From the NCBI GenBank assembly GCA_028564925.1, contig CM053026.1:599716498-599780497 (forward strand): a stretch of 64,000 nucleotides of DNA, written 5' to 3'. Source of the DNA: Lithobates sylvaticus (taxonomy: Eukaryota > Chordata > Amphibia > Anura > Ranidae). This document shows positions 23,231 to 36,100 of this stretch, piece by piece. The notes below the pieces were generated by a model. The model was not told where the DNA came from, did not search any database, and was given only the letters and a program-made list of their open reading frames with translations. How positions within the stretch are numbered: position 1 is the stretch's first letter; each line of letters starts with the position of its first letter. The translations under genes were made by a program, and so were the position numbers.

Positions 23231-24049
23231 AATGCGCTTAACTGTTTGATGTTAAGTATTCAGATGAATTCATTAAGATGAATGAGTTTGTAATGTATAA
23301 TATTTTTTTCATCAAAATGTTTAATTCACATACATAAATACTATATACAGTAGGTGTGGAGCAATCTTTTTTCCACATGAAGCAATTATTTAAACCTAAA
23401 GCTGGCACTTTTTACATGGCTCAATTTTTTTTTTTCTTCATTTAATCAACTAATGAAAAAACTGAACTGATTCCCTCACCCACACATTAAAGATGGATGT
23501 GGAAATACTCCCCACTGTGTCAGTGTATTCTGACAGCAGGAGTCACCTACTGGCTGCAGCTCTGATTGAACTAAAGTTTTCCAGCAAGCCCGTTCGTGAG
23601 CAGTTTATTAATAGATCAAGAAAAGGATCAGCCATATATGGAACGAAATTCGGCCAGTTCCCGCTGAACCAGCAGAATTTCAAATACATTTTGGGCTGCT
23701 TTAGTTTCTCATGATTTAATATTTTATCACATACATTGTAATTTTATTCCCAACTGACGAGCTAGGGGAGGAGCAGCAACAGCACACTGAGCTTCCCAGT
23801 GAAAGTCTGTGCAGGGGAGGCATGTCAGGACAAGTCTGATCATTGAAGGAGTTTTCAGCACAGCTAGAGAACTGACCATGCCGTGCTCTTCTGCTTAGCG
23901 TGGTCAGTTTTCAATTGGAAAGCAAAGAGGCTGGCAGGAACACCAGGGATTTCAAACAAAGGAAGCAATACAAAGAGAACAGAATACCTTTTCATACCAG
24001 TACATGGTACAGCAGGCACATGTCAGGGATATGAAATGTTGGGGTGAAG
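23231..24049. other. Unassigned sequence
   Basis: A 73-codon plus-strand frame at 23493-23714 has no recognisable domain. Nothing else is seen. Confidence 0.4.
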
Positions 24050-25030
24050 AACACTTTAATATAAAATAAAAAATTAGTGCGCTAATAGAAAAAATAGGAT
24101 AAAATTGCAGTGCAACTTTGCAGTGAAATAGTAATGCTCCACTAATTAAATAAATAAAACACTGTGCTGCAAACAATAACTAGACTCATGAAATGAAGTA
24201 CAAATGTTATGTGCTGAAGTGTTGCTGACATGCAACACCTGTGATCCAAGTGACATAGAATAGGTTTCTGTGTATTAAAGTGCTTACTAATGCGATCAAA
24301 AAAAGGATTCCATATAATAAAGTGCTTCCTTGTACTCTAAATAAATTATAAATTATAAGTTATAGATGCCTCTGTGTGAGGACCCTATGCCTCCTATAGC
24401 CAGGCACTGCCAGAAAAGGACATGAATAATGAATGGTAATGTGTTAAATAGTGACTGCAAAAAAACATATGTGATGAACAATAAATAAAAAAAATCAATT
24501 GCAACTGTATAATAGCTGATAACAGTCCATTAACATATAGCAGCAAAATCGTGTCTCTCGGTGCCACCGGTGGTGCTCCTCCTAATGTGCAGAAATTACT
24601 ATGCAATCCATACACAATAGAAACCATGCAGCTGCTTATAGAGACCATGCAATCCACCGGGTCTTCAATGCACTCCCTCTTTGTTCATTCGTCGATCTAT
24701 TGCTTATATACTGGCTCCCGATCTCGGGGTATCATATAGGGATAAAAAGAAAGACACAATAGTGTATACCTATTGCAGTACCAAGGACTCTTAGCGTATA
24801 ACACCAGTGTACTCACAAACCGTCCATAAAGAAATAGCGTGTGATAGGGGAAACAGTCAGGATGAGCTCTCCTCACAGCCTCGCTGTGTGTGCAGACTTC
24901 TCGTGGCTGACATCACTGGCTCCTCCTTCCGACACGTTGCGTCACTGTTCACATGAATAAGGCATGTTGTCATTGTCAAAAAACAACCTCTTACATAGCA
25001 ATTTTTCATTCACATAGGGAGGAGTTCGGG
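24050..25030. repeat. Possible retroposon 3' region
   Basis: The stretch has repeated TAAAGTGCTT words, AATAAA-like runs and a GC-rich end CCGACACGTTGCGTCA. This resembles the palindromic inserts elsewhere in the window and Penelope-like UTRs. No coding part or duplication was found, so the call is weak. Confidence 0.25.
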
Positions 25031-25039
25031 ATCTGTGTG

Positions 25040-25640
25040 CACACTTGTTAAAGGGTGCTTCCAGATTCTGATAAGCCCCCTGCAACCACCGCCCAGGGTT
25101 TTCGAGAAGAGGCCCTTGTCCCCATTAACATGGGGACCAGGTGCTTTGGCAGAGCCCCCCCCCGCCTCAAAGCAGCCCCCATGTGGAGGGCATGTGGCCT
25201 GGTATGGTTCAGGTGGGGGGGGGGGGTGCTCGCAAGTCTTCCCCTATCCTGCATGGTCTGGTAAGGATTTTGGGGGGGACCCCACACCATTTACAAAAAA
25301 AATGATAGCCATGATAACCAGTTTAAATGTTTAAATGTTATTTTGTTTTCTTTACAAATGTCATTTTTGCTGCAGCAGGTTCTATACATGGTACAGATGC
25401 GCTACTTTACAGGCAAACTAATGGGACCCCTCATGCACTATATTTATAGGAATCTTTCATTTTTATTGTTTCACATTAAGCATCATTAAAATCACTGCTC
25501 CTTTAAAAACAATCTTTTTTAAAAGGTTTTTTTTTTTTCATTAATACATGTCCCACAGGGCAGTACCCAGGCCCCCATACCTTTTTATTACCAATAACTT
25601 GCATATAAGTGGCTCGGGCCTGAACTTGTTCGGCCCATCG
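25040..25640 (-). mobile_element. Fragment of the TAGGGATGAGC foldback family
   Basis: It shares the block order TTCCAGATTC..GATAAGCCCCC, GAAGAGGCCCTTGTCCCC, GGGCATGTGGCCTGGTA, then ATACATGTCCC and AATAACTTGCATATA with copy A at 3700-4260. The central GAA core is missing. Confidence 0.6.
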
Positions 25641-25756
25641 CTAGTCCTGATAACCACTGTAACTTTTACTGGGAAATTGGCTTAGAAAACAAAGCAACCA
25701 TACCATCATACTTCCTGCACCATTCATCTTCACAAGTGAGATGAGGACAGACTGAG

Positions 25757-25942
25757 TAGACATGTGCATTTCGTTTCGAATCGAAATTCGGACTAATTTT
25801 TCATTATTCAAAAATTCGTATCCTCCTGAATTTCCAAATTACAAAAGTAACAAATTTAAACGAATCAGAAAAAAATAGAAATCGATTCTCTAAAAAATAC
25901 AATAAAATAGAATATAAAATAATAAAGCAATCAAATTTATAT

Positions 25943-26004
<62 letters not shown>

Positions 26005-27412
26005 TTCTGTTCTATTGTTTTTCTATGCTTTCTTTTCTATTATTTTCTATTCTTTAATAGTCTTTTCTATTCAAATTCAAATTCATTCTATACGAAATTC
26101 TAATTTTGGAACACGGCTTCTGAAGTTTGAATTTCGTATAGAATGAATTTGAATAGAAAAGATTTGAATAGAAAAGAATAGCATAGAAAACAACAGAACA
26201 GAATAGAAAAATATCACCTTCTGAAATTTGAATTTCGTATAGAATGAAATCGAATTTGAATAGAAAAGATTAGAATTGAAAAGAATAGCATAAAAAAACA
26301 ATAAAACAGAACAAAAAAGAGACAGTCTCCAGCCCTAACTGAAGTAGTCATGATGGTGTAGTAGTCCATTTGAGGTAACGCGTATAGGGGAAAGGTTTTG
26401 CAGTGGCAACATCATCCCACGAGCATCTGGATGGTTTTTATGCATTCTGAGCCCGCACTGCTTAAGTGCTGCGTTTGTGAGTAAAGTTTTGATGAGGAAA
26501 TAAACAGTTTTGATATACAGAGAGCACTAGATTTTGCCTTTTCTATTCCTATGTGCACCGGACCCCATTGAGGGAATTTGTACTGGCTGGTATCCATCTA
26601 ATCAGCCGGAGGCAGCACGGACGGAAAAAGAGCTCCATGACCAGCTGATCCGTTTGTATCCCAGAGAGGGAACCTGCTTTTTCTGACCTTCTGGTGAAAC
26701 AGGGGTCAGAACATGAGGTGAGTGGCTAGGATATTGAGGTGGAGGAGAGCACTTGCATTTTCAACGTTTAACGGTGGTGTGTTGTGCGTTTTTGTGCAGA
26801 AGACTCTAAGGATTATATTTGTGCATTTGGACTCTTATTTTTATTCAATAAATTTTTTGAGTGTGTGGACTTTATCTTTATTGTTTATTGTTCACTATTC
26901 CCATTTAGGGAACACATATATTTCATTATTGTGTATTGTTCACTATTCCCAGTCAGGGAACACGAATATTTGATTGTGCACTCAGTATCTTGCTACATTG
27001 CAAGTTAATCATTTATTCTTATTTAAGGATTTATTGGTAGTTATTTAGGAAGCGCAACACTGTTTTGTTTATATATATCATTTTTTATTTTATTTTTTTC
27101 TGTTCTGTGCTATTGTTTTTCTATGCTATTCTTTTCTAGTATTTTTGATTCTATTCTAATCTTTTCTATTCAAATTCAATTTCATTCTATACAAATTTAG
27201 AATTTCGCAAAATGGTTATATATAGTTGACTTTTTCAAATTCGTTCACATTTTCTCGAATGCGGTCAAATTTTTTTTAAAGCAGGCAAATTTTTTCAAAT
27301 TTGAATACGAAACTAAACGAATCCTGAAAACGAATGTAACAAATGTAACTAAGCAAATTTAGTTAAATAACGAATCGAAACTAAACAAATTTTTTCATAT
27401 TGCACATGTCTA
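25757..27412. mobile_element. hAT element (TAGACATGTGCA ends), interrupted
   Basis: TAGACATGTGCATTTCG at the left and the inverted TTGCACATGTCTA at the right are flanked by a perfect 8-bp duplication AGACTGAG (25749-25756 and 27413-27420). The interior is dominated by inverted repeats of AATTCAAATTCATTCTATAC and an (AT)n run at 25947-25994. A different, less AT-rich block occupies about 26325-27085. There is no transposase. Confidence 0.85.
26325..27085. mobile_element. Retroposon-like block inside the hAT element
   Basis: Sequence unlike the surrounding AATTC-rich hAT interior contains GGTAACGCGTATAGG near 26377, AATAAA-type signals near 26845 and a duplicated TTCACTATTCCC block (26891 and 26940). 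It resembles Penelope-like 3' regions, but no duplication or protein is visible. Confidence 0.35.
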
Positions 27413-28303
27413 AGACTGAGACCCAGATCTTTAAGAATGCTATGGTAACCCTTTTCAGTTAAAAGATTAAACAATTCTTCTTCTTAGGTCCATAGAACTA
27501 TGCTTGAGTTTGTCATTTAGCACATCAATTGAATTCTGCTAAAAAGAGCAAGTAATCAAAACAGACGGATTCTTTTTAAAAAGTATGGCAAACCAAAGCA
27601 TTGATAGGATTACCCTTTTCTAATTAACTGGATTTGGAAGTATCCTCCCCTAAGGATTCTCTTACAGTACCTTTTTTAATGAGCTTAACTGTTTCCACGT
27701 GTTAAACAGACATATACAATGTAAAATAATATATTTACAATTTGATTCAGATCACATGCATACAAAAAATAATTAGTTCCTAGGAATTTGCAAACATTTT
27801 CTCACATCTGTAATTGCAAACCTCTTCTGAGAACATAACCCTCTACTCTTCCTTTGTGCACAAGGTAATTTTACCTAAATAACATAATTTTCTTTTGCAA
27901 AGCTGAGAAATTCTGTACAGGAATGATAGTATGTTAGCTCATTGCAGAGTTTGCAGACCCTTTCTTGGCAGGAGGTATGAATGTACATAGCAAAGTCTCT
28001 AATTTTTACACGTCTTTCCTGCTATTTGCCTGTAATAGAAAGCAGCTATTTACTTGCAAGCATATTTCAGGATAGTCAAAAGAATTATTTTTTTCAGTAA
28101 AGCTTCGTCATTTTTATTTTATTTAATTGATGCCTCATATTAGGTATATTTCTGATGAAACAACCTATGATATAAAATTTTCTAATCTCACTATCATTTC
28201 ATTTAAATGACAAATATCACAACATCTAAACACTGAATCAAATTTCCTGACTACTTTGACAGCTAGCAGAACTGGTAGAACAAGCTCAAAAATATCAAAA
28301 TCC
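27413..28303. other. Unassigned AT-rich sequence
   Basis: No repeats with recognisable ends and no coding frame. Confidence 0.45.
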
Positions 28304-28735
28304 TTAAAGTGATCGTACACCCTCACTTCTTTTATTAAAATAATAAACATGTCACACTTACCCACTCTAGGCAATGTTTTACACAGATTGAACCTCCTTT
28401 TCTGGGATCCCCTACTGGCACTCCAGGCTCCTCCTCTTCTCTGTATGCCCCCATAGCAAACTGCTTGCTTTGGGGGAACACCTGTGGGCTCGCTCCTGAG
28501 CCATGCTGTATGTGTCTAAACAAGTGCAACTTGGCCCCGCCTCCCACTCACTGCTCACAGGATATCAATGACAGCAGCAGGAGCTGATGGCTCCCACTGC
28601 TGCCCGAGTCCCTGTGTGAGGAGGAAGCGACGGGAGAGAAGACCTGAAGACAGGACAAAGTCAGTGGAATGTTTTTTACCTTAATCCAGGGAATGCATTA
28701 AGGTAAAAAACACCAAGGCTTTAGAAATACTTTAA
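28304..28735. mobile_element. TTAA-bounded MITE, inverted relative of 16356
   Basis: It runs from TTAAAGTGATCGTACACCC to ATACTTTAA. The ACCTTAAT..ATTAAGGT hairpin seen at the left of the 16356 copy lies at the right here, so this copy is in the opposite orientation. Confidence 0.65.
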
Positions 28736-29079
28736 TTAAAGGCTGACAATGAAGTTGGAAGTTGCCCCTTACTGGAAAAAATACATCTTACTTGCTATAA
28801 AATGATGATATTTTATTAATATTCTAACAGCGGCCAATGCTTCTGTTTGTAAGCAAATTTTAGTCCACTGGAGAAAGCTATTGAAGTAAATACCTTAGCA
28901 AGCATACATTCTGCATGCTATGTTTCTTTTAGAGTTTTACTTTACACAAAATGCATGATCAATATATGCTTGATTAACTGAGACTCACATTTGCTGCATG
29001 ATCAGCCATACTCTCTAAAATGTTTGAGTGTGGAAGTTTCAGAACCACTGTCAGGGGTGTGTGAGGTGTCAGGAAGATG

Positions 29080-29560
29080 TCACACTGAAATGGGGATTTC
29101 CAGTGACAGGAGGGTGTGAAATGATTCTGGAGTGAGCAATGACAGGGGGGCTGTCAGTAACAGTGGGATGACCAATGACAGGATGGTATGAAGTAACATG
29201 GGGATGAGCAATAACAGGGAGGCTGTCAGTGACAGTGGGATGACCAATGGCAGGAGGGTATGAAGTAACATGGGGATGAGCAATGACAGGGAGGCTGTCA
29301 GTGACAGTGGGATGACCAGTGATGGGGGGTGCTATGATTTTGGGGGTATGCAGTGACAGACAGGTGAGCAGTGACAAGAGGGTATGCAGTGACTTGAGTT
29401 AAGCATGGCAGGGAGTTGACCAGGGACAGAGGACAGATGAGTGACAGGAGGATATATATTGACAGGGTGGTTGCAGTGCCAGAGGTGTTGGGTGGCAGCA
29501 GGTAGGAGTGACAGGAGGGTGCAATGGCAGATGTGCTGGGAAACACAAGGGGTGCAGTGT
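29080..29560. repeat. Minisatellite with 72-bp higher-order unit
   Basis: GTCAGTGACAGTGGGATGAC recurs exactly 72 bp apart at 29153, 29225 and 29297. It lies within a longer degenerate array of CAGTGACAGG-like words. Minus-strand frames here (PVIGHPTVTDS repeats) are by-products. Confidence 0.85.
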
Positions 29561-29845
29561 CAGGGGTGTTGGGTTCTTCATAGGCCCTAATAGAAAAGTC
29601 ATCCACGTGTAAGCCTGCAGGTAGGCTTCTCTAAATGAGACTGATCTAATGTAAGTGCAAATGAGTTTAGTTAGCTTGAGGAGCAGGGTCTTTAGGATTA
29701 AGTTAGGACTAAAGTATATTTCCACTTTTGCAGTCATATTTTAGTATGTGCTTCCATTCACATAGCATGCCTATAAAAAAATGTTATGATATTTCTTATC
29801 TTTTAGGTGTTTCTTTGGAGGAGGTGTCATGGCTGACTGCAAGTT

Positions 29846-30225
29846 TGGCGGTAAAGCAGCGCTTTATTTAGCGGCGCTTTACCGTCACTTTAGCGGCGCT
29901 ATTTGGCCGCTAGCGGGGCAGTTTTAACCCCCGCTAGCGGCCGAAAAAAGGGTTAAAACCGCCTGAATAGTTCCGCTGCAGCGGCGCTTTGCAGGCGGGT
30001 TTGGAGTGCTGCCCCATTGTTTTCAATGGGAAGAGGCGTTTTAGGAGTGGTAAATACACCGCTACTACAGCGCTCCAAAGATGCGGCTTGCAGGACTTTT
30101 TTGACTGTCCTGTAAGCGCACCGCTCCAATGCGAAAGCCCTCAGGGCTTTTACATTGGAGTGCATTGTAGGTGCTATTTTTAGCACTTTAGCGCCTGCAA
30201 AGCGCCTCAGTGTGAAAAGGGCCTA
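29846..30225. mobile_element. GC-rich MITE-like repeat ending TGTGAAAAGGGCCTA
   Basis: It is rich in AGCGGCGCTTT and AAGCGCC words with a small CCATTGTTTTCAATGG palindrome. The right end resembles TAGGCCCCTTTCACACGG. The left end is uncertain. Confidence 0.45.
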
Positions 30226-30235
30226 AAGGAACTTC

Positions 30236-31095
30236 TCAGTTATTAATTTGGAATAACAATAGATTACCATATAGAGAGTAATATTGGAATCTTTTATCTG
30301 TAAATATATGTGAAGAATATAATCATAACAATTAATAAACCTGGTATAATTTGCATAAAGGAAAATTAATAATATGTCATGTATTAAAGAATTAGACATA
30401 GAGATACAACTATGCTGGATAAATCAGTCTGTATTGGGATGTCCCAGAGAGGCACCCACCCAACCAGGGCCAAGGTCCGGCTATGTGGCACGGCTTTTCC
30501 CGGATGAATGGACATCCCACCAAAACACCCCCAACATAACTTTGGGTAGATTGTCTCTAAACCGATCATTTACTTTCTTCCAAAGAGTAATTCAATATAA
30601 GAATGGAATAATATATTCCCACTATTATACATATCTAAAAATGAAGTTTAATAAGTAGAAAAAAAAAAGGGGTGGGATCCAAAAGGAGGTTGGAGGGAAT
30701 GAGGGGTCTCCAGAGGGAATCGATTGTTCAAATATACACGGGATCATATAACATTAACATTTACATGTCCGTAAAGGTGGTGAGCCTCATCAGGGTAGAA
30801 TGTGTGTTATCCATGGAAGCCATAGTGTTTCAAATTTAACAAATTTATCAAGTATGATTGCCTCCATTTTGGTATGGATCATAGATTGTGTTACACGTTG
30901 TTTTACCAACACTTCACAGAGCTTGTCTGACTTCCAGGCTTTAGCTATAGATTGTTTTGCTGCCGTTGTGACATATAGTAGGAGTTTAAATTGGCGTTGT
31001 GTTATGTTTCGTGGTTTATTATTTAGGAGAGCAAGTTGTAAAGTAGTATCAAACATTGCAGAGAGAATATTAAATATTTTTGAATATTTTTGTGA
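30236..31095 (-). mobile_element. L1/Tx1-type LINE, 3' fragment
   Basis: A minus-strand frame (30790-31101) ends with LLLYVTTAAKQSIAKAWK, then a VKQRVTQSMIHTKMEA stretch and a terminal ETLWLPWI, the style of the extreme C terminus of L1-clade ORF2. About 550 bp of probable 3' UTR follows towards 30236. Everything upstream is missing, and the fragment abuts the truncated left end of a Tc1 element at about 31093. Confidence 0.6.
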
Positions 31096-32611
31096 AGCCA
31101 TTTATTATCAATCAACTGTGTTTACTCTTTATAAATCATAATCACAACAGAAACTACCCAAATGACCCTGATAAAAAGTTTACATACCCTGATGATTTTG
31201 GCCTGATAACATGACACAAAGGGGTTTGAATGGCTATTAAAAAGGTAACCATCCTCACCTGTGATCTGTTTTCTTGTAATTAGTGTGCGTGTATAAAAGG
31301 GCAATGAGTTTCTGGACTCCTGACAGACCCTTGCATCTTTCATCCAGCGCTGCACTGACGTTTCTGGATTCTGAATCATGTGGAAAGCAAAAGAATTGTC
31401 AAAGGATCTGCAGGGAAAGGTAGTTGAACTGTATAAAACTGGAAAGGGATATAAAAAGATATCCAAGGAACTGAGAATGCCAATCAGCATTGTGCAAACT
31501 CTAATCAAGAAGTGGAAAATGAGGGGTTCTGTTTAAACCAAATCACGGTCAGGTAGACCAACTAAAATTTCAGCCACAACTGCAAGGTAAATTGTTCGGG
31601 ATGCAAAGAAAAAAAACAACTTCAAATGAAATACAGGACTCTCTGAAAACATGTGGTGTGGCTGTTTCAAGATGCACAATAAGGAGGCACTTGAAGAAAG
31701 ATGGGCTGCATGGTCGAGTTGCCAGAAGAAAGCCATTACTACTCAAATGCCACAAAATATCCCGCTTACAATATGCCAAACAGCACAGAAACAAGCCTCA
31801 AGCCTTTTGGCACAAAGTCATTTGGAGTGACAAGACCAAAATTTAGCTTTCTGGCCACAACCATTAACGCTACGCTAAGTCAACAAGACCTATGATGAAA
31901 AGGTACACCATTCCTACTGTGAAACACGGAGGTGGATCACTGATGTTTTGGGGATGCATGAGCTACAAAGGCACAGGAATTTGGTCAAGATCGATGGCAA
32001 GATGAATGCAGTATGTTATCAAAAAATACTGGAGGAACATTTACATTCATAAGTCAGGAAGCTGTGCATGGGACATACTTGGACATTCCAACATGACAAT
32101 GATCCAAAACACAAGGCCAAGTCAACCTGTCATTGGTTACAGCTGAATAAAGTTATGGTTCTGGAGTGGCCATTTGAGTTTCCTGACCTCAATATCATTG
32201 AGCAACTCTGGGGAGATCTCAAAACGTGCAGTTCATGTAAGACAGCCCAAGAATTTACAGGAACTGGAGGCTTTTTGCCAAGAGGAATGGGCAGCTTTAC
32301 CATCTGAGAAGATAAAGAGCCTCATCCACAAATTCACAAAATACTTCAAGCTGTCATTGATGTTAAAGGGGGCAATACACAGTATTAAAAACTGGGGTAT
32401 GTAAACTTTTGATCAGGGTCATTTGGCTAGTTTCTGTTGTGATTATGATTTAAAAAGAGTAAAACACAGTTGATAACAAAAATGGCTTTAGCAAAACACT
32501 AACCATGAGTGAAAGAAAAGTTTTTGTGTTATCATTCATATTCTTCTATGAAAAATGGCCAAGAAATCATAAATTCTGCCAGGGTATGTAAACTTTTGAG
32601 CACAACTGTAA
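31093..32611 (+). mobile_element. Tc1/mariner element, left end truncated
   Basis: The right end, CAGGGTATGTAAACTTTTG then GCACAACTGTA, is complete. The long terminal repeat (32395-32611) is matched in inverted orientation by 31093-31190, but the outermost 115 bp or so of the left repeat are missing. It carries a decayed transposase. The left neighbour is an L1 fragment and the right neighbour is the tail of a TTAA MITE. Confidence 0.8.
31378..32404 (+). pseudogene. Tc1-type transposase pseudogene
   Basis: The start MWKAKELSKDLQGKVVELY and a helix-turn-helix region (KTGKGYKKISKELRM, IVQTLIKKWKMRGSV) end at an in-frame stop about 50 codons in. The middle part, with GLHGRVARRKPLL and WSDKTKI around the first catalytic Asp, is open in another register at 31592-31846. 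The second Asp block (FQHDNDPKHKAKST) and the Glu block (FPDLNIIEQLWGDLK) lie at 32090-32225. A frameshift follows, and the C terminus (LQELEAFCQEEWAALPSEKI) is in the next frame. The DD34E signature is recognisable, but the gene cannot make transposase. Confidence 0.85.
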
Positions 32612-32668
32612 GTATAACATGTTTGTTATTTTTATAGGGAAAAAAATACTTTACAAATCACTTTAACA
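32612..32668. mobile_element. Right end of a TTAA MITE beside the Tc1
   Basis: AGTATAACATGTTTGTTATT and the terminal TTTACAAATCACTTTAA match the right end of the element at 16356-16869. The left part of this MITE is absent from the other side of the Tc1. Confidence 0.6.
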
Positions 32669-32748
32669 GTATGGAACAAATACTGTGCTACATATACATA
32701 CTGTATCTCATATCAAGATGCTATGCAAGTGACTTCCCTGTTAATATC

Positions 32749-32961
32749 TTAAAGCGGAAGTAAACCCATCGATTTAACAGTCTAAAAAAAAAAGGCATGC
32801 CGTGAATGCTAACTGCACATTGGCTGTGCTCTCAACCAAACAGTCAAACCATCCAATGGCTGGTGTCATAACGGAGCAGCACTGTGGCAGTTGAAGATTA
32901 AACAGAGGCAAAGATGGCAGCTTCCTTGGCTGAAAATGATAGGGGGGTTTACTTCCACTAA
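32749..32961. mobile_element. TTAA-bounded MITE, copy of 18729-18952
   Basis: It starts TTAAAGCGGAAGTAAACCC and ends GGGTTTACTTCCACTA, with the last bases altered. It is nearly identical to the 18729 copy apart from a small internal deletion. Confidence 0.8.
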
Positions 32962-33189
32962 CTCTATTAAAAATTAAATTTTTGTAAAATACCTTGCAAA
33001 TATTAGGGGGGGGGGGGGGATTTAATAAAACTGGAGCAGGCAGAATAAGTAGCAGTTCTTCATTGTAACCAGCCAGTATCTAACTTCAGCTTGTTCAGTT
33101 CACCTTTAAAAGGAAAGACAGGAGCCATGCACAGTTGCTCCATCCTTCTTCAGGTCGTTAGAGGGGAGGCAATGGTGGCAAAGTCAGGT

Positions 33190-36100
33190 ATAACCTGTCT
33201 GTAATAACTCGTAATGCCCAAACTTGTTTTTTGTTTACCGGTTGGTGCCATTTTTGAATTACCTCAATCTTACTGGTCTGAGGCTTGACCAGTCCCCGGC
33301 CAATAATGTACCCAAGGTATTTGGCCTCCTCCAGGCCTATGGCACACTTTTTGGGTTGGCCGTAAGACCTGATTCCCTAAGGGAATCTACCACTGCTTGT
33401 ACTTGGGGCAGGTGCGATTTACAATCTGGGCTGTGGATGACCACATCGTCCAAATAAGCAGCTGCGTACGGGCGATGTGGTCTCAAAGTTTTGTCCATCA
33501 TTCACTGGAATGATGCAGGGGCCCCATGGAGACCAAAAGGCATCCACTTGCACTGAAACGAGCCCTCAGGAGTGGAAAAGGCAGTCTTCTCTTTGGCCGA
33601 TTCAGTTAGGGGTATTTGCCAATAGCCTTTCGTTCTAGGGTTGTTATGTCGCAGGCCTCTCCCAACTTATCCACGAGTTTGTCAACCTGATGCATCGGGT
33701 ATGCATCGAACTTGGACACTCTGTTGAGTTTCTTAAAGTCGTTACAAAATCTGATAGTGCCATCTGGTTTTGGGACCAGCACTATGGGGCTCGACCAATC
33801 ACTGTGGGACTCTTCTATCACGTCCAACTCTAACATATTTTTGATTTCCTTTGTGACTGCCTCTCGCCTGGCCTCTGGGATTCTATATGGCTTTATATTT
33901 ATGTGAATCCCTGGTTCCGTCACTATATCATGCTGGATCACAATGGTCAGTCCGGGTAAGGGGGAGAAAAAGCCTCTATTTTTGTACACAAACCCCCTAA
34001 TGTCACTTTGTTGTGCCACGGACAGGGAATCCATTATGGGGATGTCAGGTGTCACTGGTACCTGGTCTGCTGGGGGCGGGGATGTGGCCAATAAAGTCTC
34101 TCTGTCCTTCCAGGGCTTTAAGAGATTCACATGATAAATTTGTTGTGGTTTCCTTTTCCCTGGTTGGTAGAATTTTATTTACCTCCTCCACCCTTTCGAC
34201 AACCTCAAAGGGACCCTGCCACTTGGCTAGGAACTTACTTTCAACCGTGGGAACCAGTACCAACACTCTGTCCCTGGGGCTGAAAGTACAGACCTTGGCA
34301 CCCCAATCATAGACCCTTCTCTGGGCCTCCTGGGATGCCCTGGGATGTCTACCATACAAGAGCTCAAAGGGGGAATAGCCTGTGGATGCCTGCGGAACCT
34401 CTTGTATGGCAAACATGAGATATGGTAGCAAAAAAATCCCAATTTCTCCCATCTTTGTCAACCACCTTTTTCAGCAAACTTGTATTAAATCTTTCCACAA
34501 GACTATCCATTTGGGGGTGATAGACAGAGGTACGGAGATGGGAGATTTTGTATAATTTACACAGTTCCTTGGTAACCCTGGATATAAATGGGGTGCCCTG
34601 ATCGGTTAAGACCTCTTTTGGGATGCCCACTCAACTAAACACCTGGACTAACTCCTTGGCGATAGCCTTAGCAGAGGTGTTACTCAAGGGTATGGCCTCA
34701 GGATAGTGCGTCGCATAGTCCAGGATTACCCGAATATGCTGGTGACTCCGGGCAGACTTCACTACAGGCCCCATCAGGTCCATACCAATCCTCTCAAAAG
34801 GGACCTCGATTATTGGTAGAGGGACAAGGGGACTGCAAAAATGGGGCAATGGTGCCGACATTTGGCACTCGGGGCACGAGTCATAGTACTCCCTGACATC
34901 TGCATACAACCCGGGCCAGAAAAATCTCTGGATGATTCTCTCCCTGGTCTTTTCGATACCGAGATTGTCCCCCCCCCCCCATTACATGACCATGGACCAG
35001 ATCTAGCACGACCCTGTGGAAGGGTTTGGGAACCAGTAGCTGTTCTACCTCGTCCTCTCCGCGTTTTATCACCTGATACAGTAAATTCTTTTTAAGGGCC
35101 ATGTAGGGGAAAAAGACACCCCCCAGTTAGGATCCACCGGTTCCCCATCCACTATCTTAACGTTTTCTCTGGCTCTATTGAGGGTGACATCTCGAAGTTG
35201 CTCGGTACATAAATCCTCTCTGTTCCTTACCCTCGGGCTGGGAGCTAGCTTCCAGGTCCTCCGGCACCCCAGCCATGACAGGTGAAAGGAAGAGGATCTC
35301 CGGGGTTCCTTGATCCCACCCAACAGCCTCCCCTTCCCTTTGGCAAAAAGGGTCCGGTGATAGTTCCTGTGCTTCCCTAGCAGGGGGAGCTCTATCTACC
35401 AGCCTCCCTTTGCTCTCCCATAGTCTCCAAAAATGTTGAAAATCTCTCTCCACTAAAGCTTCATGAAGCAGTGAAGCCACCACCCACACTGAATGTGTCA
35501 CACTGCCCCAAAGAGGTATCAACCTCAACCACCTCAACCACCGCTGTCTGGTAGTCTGGTAGTCCCAAGTGTCCCCATGGATGCAAATGACCCCAATAGT
35601 ACTGGGGTGTAATTTTGTGAGGTTTACACAATCATTTCTGATTAGGGTCACCACACCAGAGTCTAGCAGGGACGTGAGTGGCTTTCCACCCACTGAAATA
35701 GCACACATTTGTTTTTCGTTGCGATTCTGGCATGATGCAGTACATGCGACCTGTGCAAAAAGGGATATGCATCTTTTCATATAAGTATAATCGCATTGCA
35801 TAGGTTCATCATTTAGAGGACAGTTTGCAGCAATATGCCCTAATGCATGGCAATGATAACACTGTATGTGCTCTACCCCCAGTTCCCTTAACGGTCCCAA
35901 AGACCTTCCTGGCTTCTTTGGCCAGTCTCCAGATCAAGGATCCATAGTTGTAACAGCAGTCTTATCAATCTTCCCCATGCTCTTGAACCCTGGACAGTCT
36001 TACCAGAACCGTTGGGCGATCTTGCACCCCTAGACACACCGAAGTGGGGCATAGACGGGTTCACCAAGTCCTCAGTAGCAGTGTACCTCTCCACTAGGTC

